From the NCBI GenBank assembly GCA_027067235.1, contig JALXFQ010000146.1, forward strand, positions 1-6,754: a DNA stretch of 6,754 bases, in the 5' to 3' direction. The notes below the pieces were generated by a model. That model was not told where the DNA came from. It saw nothing but the letters and a program-made list of their open reading frames with translations, and did no database searches. The translations under genes and the position numbers were made by a program. Source of the DNA: Gammaproteobacteria bacterium (lineage in GTDB: Bacteria; Pseudomonadota; Gammaproteobacteria; QOAV01). Positions 1-6,754 of the stretch are shown one piece after another. How positions within the stretch are numbered: position 1 is the stretch's first letter; each line of letters starts with the position of its first letter.

Positions 1-305
1 CCGTCGTCGCTCTCCACGGCGTAGGGCCAGTCGCGTATGCCTCCGCTCAGCGACGCCACCTGCAGGTTGCGCTCGGTGAGCAGAAAAGCCGCCGCCTTGC
101 TGCGCCGACCACTGCGGCAATAGACGATATAGCGGGCATCCGGCGCCAGTTGATGGGCCTGTTCGCGCAACTGGTGCAGGGGTATGAGGATGGCGCCGGG
201 AATGCGGCTTTCCTCGTATTCGAGATCATAACGGCAATCGAGCAGTTTGGCCTCGCCTTGTTCCAGCATATCCCGCGCCGCGGCGGCGTCCACCTCCTCC
301 ACCAT
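1..305 (-). other. Rhodanese (sulfurtransferase) domain, last residues beyond the window
   Basis: Residues 838-938 form a single rhodanese fold. LLDCRYDLEYEESRIPGA at 858-875 is the usual 'llDvR...Ey..ghIpGA' motif. IVYCRSGRRS at 897-906 is the active-site strand and loop, with the persulfide-carrying Cys at 900 in a loop of sulfurtransferase size. SLSGGIRDW near the edge is the conserved closing motif. All parts needed for activity are visible. Such domains move a sulfane sulfur from thiosulfate, persulfides or a protein partner to an acceptor. A sensing role is equally possible. Confidence 0.9.
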
Positions 306-2816
306 GGTAGGCCGGATCAGGCTTTCGAAATCGTTGCGGGTCAGGCGCAGCAAACGCCCCGGCGTCAGCATGCGTACCGTGGCGTTGCGGAACCCGCCCT
401 GTAACAGCGACTCTTCACCGAAACCTTCGCCAGCGCCGAGCTGGGCGACAACGGCGGTTTCGTCGGTGAACGGATCAGTACGAATAACCTCGGCTTCGCC
501 TTGTTCAATGATGTAATAGCTGTCGCCTTTTTCGCCTTCGGTAATGACGATATCGCCTGCCTCGAAGCGCACCGGCTGCATATGCATGAATATGTCGGCA
601 ATCCTCTCCAGCGGCACATGGTGGAAAACGCCCACCTGGCGTACCAGCGCCATGCGCTTTCTGATGTCCTCATCCATGTCCGCCGCCGCAGCTTCCTGCG
701 CCGACCAGCCCAGCATCTGGTCGATGGCGTCGGCGTCGAGCCGCAAATATCTGACCGCGGTCAGCGCCCGCACCCGCAAACGACGCGACGCCGCGCCCAG
801 CACCGCGGGTTCGGCATTGGCGTCACTGCAGTGGGCGCGCAGCGACCAGGTATAGCTTTTTTCGTAGCCGCCCGGCGCCGGCCAGGTACGCTGCACCTCC
901 AGTTCGCCATCCAGCAGGACAATATGATCGTTCAGGGTTTCGTCGGTGTTAACCAGAATATCGCCGGCCCCGGCGTTCAGCAGCGGCTGCGATTCCAGCA
1001 ACGCGGTCAGTCGGTCGAGAGCGATGGGGCCGAGCAGCGGCGTGGCGTGGAGACATTGGGCGATTTCTTTCATGGTGCGTTCCTGTGAAGTGATCGTGGG
1101 ACAGGGAAAACCGGCTGTATCCGCAGCGGCGGTCAGGCCCAGCTGGTCTTTCATGGGATGGGGACGGTCGGACCGGATCAGGCAATCCGCGCCCACCTCG
1201 GCCAGGCGTCCGGTGTGTTTGAAAATGGCCGCCAGCTCCGGCCGCGGCACCTTGATATAGGCGTCACTGCCCTGCTCGCGCCAGTGCCTCACCGTGCGCA
1301 GCAGCAGATCGGCGCCCGGTATGTCCAGATAACTGAGATGATCCGTGCGCAACAGCAGCAGATGGTGCTGTGGTTCGTTGCGGGGCGGCGCGGGCAGCGC
1401 CTGCTCGACGCCGGGGACGGAGCCGAAAAACAGGTTGCCGTCGATACCCACCAGCGAAACCCGGCGCCCGTCACGGGCGTCGAACGCCGACAGGCTCAGG
1501 CGCGGCTGCGAGACTTTTGCCAGATAGACCAGCAGCGACAGCAGCACGCCGGTGACAACGCCCTGCGACAGACCGAACAGCAGCGAAACCAGCAAGGCGC
1601 CATAAAAAATGACCGACTCGGGCAGGGAGCGGCTGATACGGCGTATCGCCTTGCCGTTGAACAAGCCCAGCCCCACCAGAAACAGCAGGGCGGCAATCAC
1701 CGCCCGCGGAATATGCTCCAGCAGCGGGCGCGCGAAAACCACCATCAGCAGCAGCCATAGCACGCTGTATATCAGCGCCCAGGGCGTGCGCGCGCCCAGT
1801 TGCAGATGACTGGCACTGCGGTTGAACGAACCGGATCCGGCAAAAGCCGAAACCAGCGAAGCCGACAGATTGGCCATGCCCTGACCCACACATTCGCGGT
1901 TGGGGTTGATGAGCTGCCCCGACCTGATGGCCAGAGAGCGGGAAATCACCACGCTTTGCATCAGCCCGACAAAGGCGATGGCTGCGGCGTTATCCATCAG
2001 ATCCAGCGCCAGCGGCAGACTCTGGCGATCCAGCGGCGGCAATGACCAGGGGGCAAACGACAGCGGAATCGGGCCCAGCAGCGGAATGGACTCGGCGCTG
2101 GCGCCTGCATGGCGCAGCAGAACCCAGGCTGTCACAGAGCCCGCCGCCATGGCGATAATCAGGGCATAGCGGCTGAACCACAGCCGGCTCATCAGCCCGA
2201 TGCCCACGGTCAGGGCGCCCAGCGCCAGGGTCGTGGAATTGCTGTCCATGGCCCGCTCCGCCACCACCCGCAATTTGCTGAAAAAATCCGCGCCCGGCTC
2301 GCCCTGCAATCCCGCCATGGACAACAGCGCGGAAGCCAGCAGAATCAGCGCCACCGCATGAGTAACCGCCACGATTACGGTATTGGAAACAAAATCCAGC
2401 ACCGAGCCCAGGCGCAGCAGACCCACCGCCAGTTGCAAACAGCCAACCATGACGGTCAGCAGCAGTATGGTTTGCATATAGTCCGCGCCAGCCGCCGCCA
2501 GCGGCGCAACTGAGGCCGCCAGCATGAGACTGACAGCCGTGTTCGGGCCGGAAACCAGATGCCAGGACGAGCCCCACAGCATGGCCACAACAACGGGCAG
2601 AATGCTGGCGTAAATGCCCGCCTGCGGCGGCAGCCCGGCCAGCGCCGCCAGCGCTATCGCCTGCGGAATGGCAATCAACGCCCCGGTCAGCGCCACCCCC
2701 AGCTCATCGCGCAGCAAGCCGACCCGAAACCGCGGCCAGCCCACGGCCGGCAGCAGCAACGCCAGCGTCTCGCGCCAATGTGAAGACGGGTTTGCCTTTG
2801 TCTCGGTGATGGCCAT
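1..2816 (-). CDS. SulP/SLC26 anion transporter fused to STAS, two cyclic-nucleotide-binding domains and rhodanese (C-terminus cut by window edge)
   Basis: The frame starts at ATG 2816-2814 and runs 938 codons to the left edge with no stop. Anchors along it (residues 190, 331, 555, 582, 801, 900) all fall in the same frame, so it is one ORF. Module order: SulP membrane domain about 37-440, STAS-like 450-550, linker, CNB-like 582-706, CNB 728-833, rhodanese 838-938. SulP proteins are inner-membrane carriers of sulfate, bicarbonate or other anions, and the C-terminal modules should face the cytoplasm. The start is supported by GGGAG four bases upstream and a hydrophilic N-terminus before the first membrane helix. 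The rhodanese fold is nearly finished at the edge, so the stop is probably only a few codons away. The substrate cannot be read from sequence; a sulfur oxyanion is suggested only by the rhodanese. SulP fusions to rhodanese or to CNB domains separately are known; this five-module order I do not recall. It is separated from aceF by 153 bases and may have its own promoter. Confidence 0.9.
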   Translation of the reverse strand, partial: MAITETKANPSSHWRETLALLLPAVGWPRFRVGLLRDELGVALTGALIAIPQAIALAALAGLPPQAGIYASILPVVVAMLWGSSWHLVSGPNTAVSLMLAASVAPLAAAGADYMQTILLLTVMVGCLQLAVGLLRLGSVLDFVSNTVIVAVTHAVALILLASALLSMAGLQGEPGADFFSKLRVVAERAMDSNSTTLALGALTVGIGLMSRLWFSRYALIIAMAAGSVTAWVLLRHAGASAESIPLLGPIPLSFAPWSLPPLDRQSLPLALDLMDNAAAIAFVGLMQSVVISRSLAIRSGQLINPNRECVGQGMANLSASLVSAFAGSGSFNRSASHLQLGARTPWALIYSVLWLLLMVVFARPLLEHIPRAVIAALLFLVGLGLFNGKAIRRISRSLPESVIFYGALLVSLLFGLSQGVVTGVLLSLLVYLAKVSQPRLSLSAFDARDGRRVSLVGIDGNLFFGSVPGVEQALPAPPRNEPQHHLLLLRTDHLSYLDIPGADLLLRTVRHWREQGSDAYIKVPRPELAAIFKHTGRLAEVGADCLIRSDRPHPMKDQLGLTAAADTAGFPCPTITSQERTMKEIAQCLHATPLLGPIALDRLTALLESQPLLNAGAGDILVNTDETLNDHIVLLDGELEVQRTWPAPGGYEKSYTWSLRAHCSDANAEPAVLGAASRRLRVRALTAVRYLRLDADAIDQMLGWSAQEAAAADMDEDIRKRMALVRQVGVFHHVPLERIADIFMHMQPVRFEAGDIVITEGEKGDSYYIIEQGEAEVIRTDPFTDETAVVAQLGAGEGFGEESLLQGGFRNATVRMLTPGRLLRLTRNDFESLIRPTMVEEVDAAAARDMLEQGEAKLLDCRYDLEYEESRIPGAILIPLHQLREQAHQLAPDARYIVYCRSGRRSKAAAFLLTERNLQVASLSGGIRDWPYAVESDD
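318..635 (-). other. Cyclic-nucleotide-binding domain with intact phosphate-binding cassette (CNB2)
   Basis: Residues about 728-833 match the CRP/FNR-type effector domain closely. VGVFHHVPLERIADIF is the N-terminal helix, FEAGDIVITEGEKGDSYYII the first strands, and QGEAEVIR the 'G.v.v' strand. The phosphate-binding cassette reads GFGEESLLQ at 798-806, then R810-N-A-T. E801 and R810 occupy the places of the Glu and Arg that contact the ribose and phosphate in CRP and PKA. LTRNDFESLI is the closing helix. No DNA-binding helix-turn-helix follows, because the chain passes straight into rhodanese. A cyclic mononucleotide is therefore a plausible ligand; cAMP versus cGMP cannot be told. Confidence 0.85.
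699..1073 (-). other. Degenerate cyclic-nucleotide-binding-like domain (CNB1)
   Basis: Residues 582-706 show the beta-roll pattern of CNB domains: an initial helix with L-L repeats, AGAGDILVNT (the 'G..i...g' turn), IVLLDGELEVQR (the 'i..G..ev' strand) and RLRVRALTAVRYLRLD, resembling the last strands ('R.atvrAlt...l..l'). The phosphate-binding cassette F-G-E...R-x-A is missing, so nucleotide binding here is unlikely. The assignment rests on pattern only, and it could be a structural or dimerising copy. Confidence 0.6.
1071..1084 (-). promoter_or_regulatory. Candidate internal ribosome-binding site and start for a CNB-CNB-rhodanese protein
   Basis: Inside the fusion frame, ATG at 1073-1071 (Met582) is preceded by CAGGAA, with AGGA at 1084-1081 and a seven-base spacer, which is better than the site of the full-length start. 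It falls exactly between the STAS-like domain and the first CNB-like fold. Translation from here would give a soluble protein of about 360 residues. The site is visible; its use is inferred. Confidence 0.45.
1167..1469 (-). other. STAS-like domain of the SulP transporter
   Basis: Residues about 450-550 follow the last membrane helix directly, as in other SulP proteins. RVSLVGIDGNLFFGSV at 452-467 matches the first STAS strands (a 'dG.lfFg' pattern). A hydrophobic strand LLLLRTDHLSYLD ends at D498, the place of the conserved Asp loop. The loop reads D-I-P-G, without the Ser/Thr often seen two residues after the Asp. A helix and a strand (SDAYIKV) follow, then AIFKHTGRL, resembling the family's end. 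STAS domains help fold and regulate the carrier and can bind partners. Confidence 0.75.
1497..2708 (-). other. SulP (SLC26) transmembrane domain
   Basis: Residues about 37-440 of the fusion are strongly hydrophobic and carry the family's landmarks. IPQAIALAALAGLPPQAGIY at 50-69 matches the SulP signature in the first helices. SGPNTAV at 89-95 matches the conserved SGP motif of the half-helix lining the anion site. RSGQLINPN with VGQGMANL and SFNRSA at 330-335 matches the conserved stretch after helix 8, usually SF(S/T)RSA. GARTPWALI and a C-terminal run of hydrophobic helices follow. Length and motif order are those of a complete membrane domain, with no frameshift. Q287 sits where the bacterial relatives I remember have Glu (EAVSI-like motif). 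Confidence 0.88.
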
Positions 2817-2820
2817 GCAA

Positions 2821-2825
2821 CTCCC
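2821..2825 (-). promoter_or_regulatory. Ribosome-binding site of the SulP fusion gene
   Basis: GGGAG on the minus strand lies four bases before ATG 2816. The spacing is slightly short, but there is no other in-frame ATG, GTG or TTG nearby upstream, so it supports this start. Confidence 0.55.
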
Positions 2826-2847
2826 GGCTGGTATGGAAAACCCGCCA

Positions 2848-2853
2848 AGTATA
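2848..2853 (-). promoter_or_regulatory. Possible -10 element of a promoter for the SulP fusion gene
   Basis: TATACT on the minus strand differs from the sigma-70 consensus at one base and would give a leader of about 25 bases ending at the GGGAG site. No good -35 hexamer is found at 16-18 bases (only AGATTT or GATTTT in an A/T-rich stretch). It may be a weak or activator-dependent promoter, or chance. Confidence 0.35.
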
Positions 2854-2969
2854 GAGCATGGCCATAAAGAAAATCTATCGCAGCAAGGAAAAACCTGATG
2901 ATGCCCGGGGGCGGGGAGGTTGCACGCGCTGTTTCAACTCAGAAAAGAGCCGTCATCTCACCCGACGTT

Positions 2970-4328
2970 TTACCGCTGCCACAGGGCCATGCCTTCCAGC
3001 GCGGTGATCATCTGGCCCAGGCGCACAATGAAGCGCGCGCCCAGGGCGCCGTCGATGACGCGGTGGTCGTAGGACAGGGACAGGGGCAGCATCAGGCGCG
3101 GCTGGAATTCGCTGCCGTTCCATACCGGGGCCATTTTCGAGCGTGACAGGCCGAGGATGGCCACTTCAGGGGCGTTGATGATGGGCGTGAACGCGGTGCC
3201 GCCGATGCCGCCCAGGCTGGAGATGGTGAAGCAGCCGCCGGACATGTCGGCAGGGCCGAGTTTGCCGTCGCGGGCTTTCTGGCTGATGGCCATGAGCTCA
3301 CCGGCAATCTGGAATACGCCTTTTTTGTCTACGTCCCTGATGACCGGCACCATCAGTCCGCCGGGGGTGTCCACGGCGACGCCGATGTTATAGTACTTTT
3401 TCAGAATCAGGTTCTGGCCGGTTTCGTCCAGCGAGGCGCAGAACTCGGGGAATTCCTGCATGGCGCTGACCACCGCCTTCATGACGAAGGGCAGCGGCGA
3501 TATTTTCACGCCGTGGCGCGCCGCTTCATTTTTCAGCGATTGGCGCAGGGATTCCAGGTCGGTGATGTCGCATTCATCGAACTGGGTGACGTGGGGCACG
3601 CTGACCCAGGCGCGGTGCAGATGCGGGCCGGAGATTTTCTTGATGCGGCCCAGCGGCTGGACTTTGATCTCGCCGAACTTGCTGAAGTCAAGCTGCGGCG
3701 CAGGCGGCAGATTGAACGGCATGCCGCCGCCTCCGCCACCAGCCATGGCGCCTTTGACAAAGCCCTTGACGTCCGACTTGAGAATGCGGCCCTTGGGGCC
3801 GGTGCCGATAACCTGCGCCAGATCAACTCCCAGCTCGCGCGCCAGCCGGCGTATGGACGGGCTGGCGTGGGGGATGGATTGACCGCTGCGGCGCGGCGTG
3901 GGCAGAGTCGGCGGCGGGCCGGACTCCACGGCGGGCTTCGGCGCGGGTGCGGCAGGCTGTTGCTCCGCTTGCGGCGCTGCTGGTTTTGGCGTTTCTGGTT
4001 TCGACGTTTCTGGTTTCGATGTTTCTGGCCCGGGCCTGCTTTCTTCGGCTGCGGATTTCTCCCCGGCAGCCGTTTCCGCGCCGCCTTCCGCCGCCTCTAT
4101 CAATGCCACCAGCGAGCCTTCGGAGACTTTGTCGCCGACGCTGATTTTCACTTCCCTGATAACGCCCGCCACCGGCGAGGGTATATCCATTGCCGCCTTG
4201 TCGGACTCCAGCGTGACCAGCGAATCTTCTTCCGCCACCGTATCACCGGGCGACACCAGCACGTCAATCACTTCGACCTCGTCGAAATCGCCAATATCAG
4301 GGACGTGTATTTCTTTTGTTTCGGCCAT
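2970..4328 (-). CDS. aceF: Pyruvate dehydrogenase E2, dihydrolipoyllysine acetyltransferase
   Basis: The 452-residue protein is the core of the cytoplasmic pyruvate dehydrogenase complex. It takes the acetyl group from E1 on its lipoyl arm and passes it to CoA. The lipoyl domain covers 1-80, with lipoyl lysine K44 in LESDKAAMD. A Pro/Ala/Lys-rich linker (about 81-150) contains an ETSKP repeat. The E1/E3-binding domain is at 151-192 (SIPHASPSIRRLARELG, GTGPKGRILKSDV). A glycine run (197-202) leads to the catalytic domain from about 213, with SYDHRVIDG holding H422 and D426. One lipoyl domain makes it shorter than the three-lipoyl E. coli protein, a common layout in other proteobacteria. ATG 4328 is chosen because the lipoyl domain begins there and a GAGAAAG stretch precedes it; upstream in-frame ATGs at 4397 and 4340 would add residues unlike the family. 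It follows aceE by 69 bases with no visible promoter, so the two are probably cotranscribed. Confidence 0.96.
   Translation of the reverse strand: MAETKEIHVPDIGDFDEVEVIDVLVSPGDTVAEEDSLVTLESDKAAMDIPSPVAGVIREVKISVGDKVSEGSLVALIEAAEGGAETAAGEKSAAEESRPGPETSKPETSKPETPKPAAPQAEQQPAAPAPKPAVESGPPPTLPTPRRSGQSIPHASPSIRRLARELGVDLAQVIGTGPKGRILKSDVKGFVKGAMAGGGGGGMPFNLPPAPQLDFSKFGEIKVQPLGRIKKISGPHLHRAWVSVPHVTQFDECDITDLESLRQSLKNEAARHGVKISPLPFVMKAVVSAMQEFPEFCASLDETGQNLILKKYYNIGVAVDTPGGLMVPVIRDVDKKGVFQIAGELMAISQKARDGKLGPADMSGGCFTISSLGGIGGTAFTPIINAPEVAILGLSRSKMAPVWNGSEFQPRLMLPLSLSYDHRVIDGALGARFIVRLGQMITALEGMALWQR
3976..4028 (-). repeat. 15-base tandem repeat in the aceF linker
   Basis: On the plus strand, gtttctggtttcgac (3991-4005) is followed by gtttctggtttcgat (4006-4020) and a partial copy gtttctgg (4021-4028). 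A decayed unit precedes it at 3976-3990. It encodes repeated ETSKP in the flexible linker between the lipoyl and E1/E3-binding domains (residues about 102-116) and keeps the reading frame. Confidence 0.85.
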
Positions 4329-4397
4329 AATCTTTCTCATAGGGAGCAAGGGAAAAGGAGTGAGACGATTCGCCCCGCATCGGACGCCTTGCAACAT

Positions 4398-6754
<2,357 letters not shown>

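Larger units (their letters stand above)
2809..2865. repeat. 10-base inverted repeat around the putative promoter
   Basis: ATGGCCATGC reads on the plus strand at 2809-2818 and on the minus strand at 2865-2856, 37 bases apart. Each arm contains the palindrome ATGGCCAT. One arm covers the SulP start codon; the other lies between the -10 element and the place of a -35. It could be a pair of operator half-sites or coincidence. Confidence 0.4.
2817..2969. other. Intergenic region between aceF and the SulP fusion gene
   Basis: This 153-base gap is the longest in the window. It carries the TATACT element, the inverted repeat and the GGGAG site in its left third. Downstream of the aceF stop only short, weak inverted repeats are seen (CGTC/GACG; AACCT/AGGTT before a run of T), none a convincing intrinsic terminator. 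Read-through from aceEF into the transporter is possible. No small ORF or RNA gene is recognised. Confidence 0.6.

Noticed and set aside
501..1088. Plus-strand open frame of 195 codons opposite the CNB region
   Set aside because: It is antisense to clear CNB coding sequence; the His/Arg/Gln-rich translation matches no family and is a shadow.
949..1185. Minus-strand open frame across the STAS-CNB junction, as a hint of a frameshift
   Set aside because: Its translation has no convincing STAS ending, and the main frame runs unbroken through the same bases, so a frameshift is not needed.
1990..2577. Minus-strand open frame of 195 codons within the SulP region
   Set aside because: It is a different frame from the SulP motifs; its translation is Gly/Ala-rich low complexity, whereas the frame from ATG 2816 carries all family signatures.
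2881..2969. Possible intrinsic terminator after aceF
   Set aside because: Only four- to five-base stems with long loops (CGTC/GACG; AACCT/AGGTT before T-run) are seen; too weak to call.
4329..4397. Longer aceF N-terminus starting at ATG 4397 or 4340
   Set aside because: The extra residues are unlike any lipoyl domain, no ribosome-binding site precedes those ATGs, and the family begins at the MAETKEIH start.

Overview
The window is GC-rich bacterial DNA. All three genes supported here lie on the minus strand, so transcription runs from the right edge to the left. AceE is the long homodimeric type of pyruvate dehydrogenase E1, close in sequence to the E. coli enzyme, and an aceE-aceF pair follows. 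This points to a proteobacterium, most likely a gammaproteobacterium. The species cannot be named from the sequence. A rhodanese domain attached to an anion transporter would suit an organism active in inorganic sulfur metabolism, but that is inference.

Right part (6754 to 2970): the 3' portion of aceE (E1; the N-terminus lies outside the window), a 69-base gap, then a complete aceF (E2 with one lipoyl domain). Together they form the core of the pyruvate dehydrogenase complex, which turns pyruvate into acetyl-CoA. E3 (lpd), which follows aceF in E. coli, is absent at this position.

Middle (2969 to 2817): a 153-base intergenic stretch with a possible promoter (TATACT -10 element), a 10-base inverted repeat around it, and a ribosome-binding site close to the next start. 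No convincing terminator was found.

Left part (2816 to 1): one uninterrupted reading frame of at least 938 codons, still open at the left edge. Manual translation gives five modules in order: SulP/SLC26 anion-transporter membrane domain, STAS-like domain, a degenerate cyclic-nucleotide-binding (CNB) fold, a second CNB domain with an intact phosphate-binding cassette, and a rhodanese domain with an active-site Cys. This is the most interesting item in the window. It looks like an anion transporter carrying its own nucleotide sensor and sulfurtransferase on the cytoplasmic side. An in-frame internal ATG with a good Shine-Dalgarno sequence sits at the STAS-CNB junction. The CNB-CNB-rhodanese half may therefore also be made as a separate protein, and the fusion may have arisen from two neighbouring genes.
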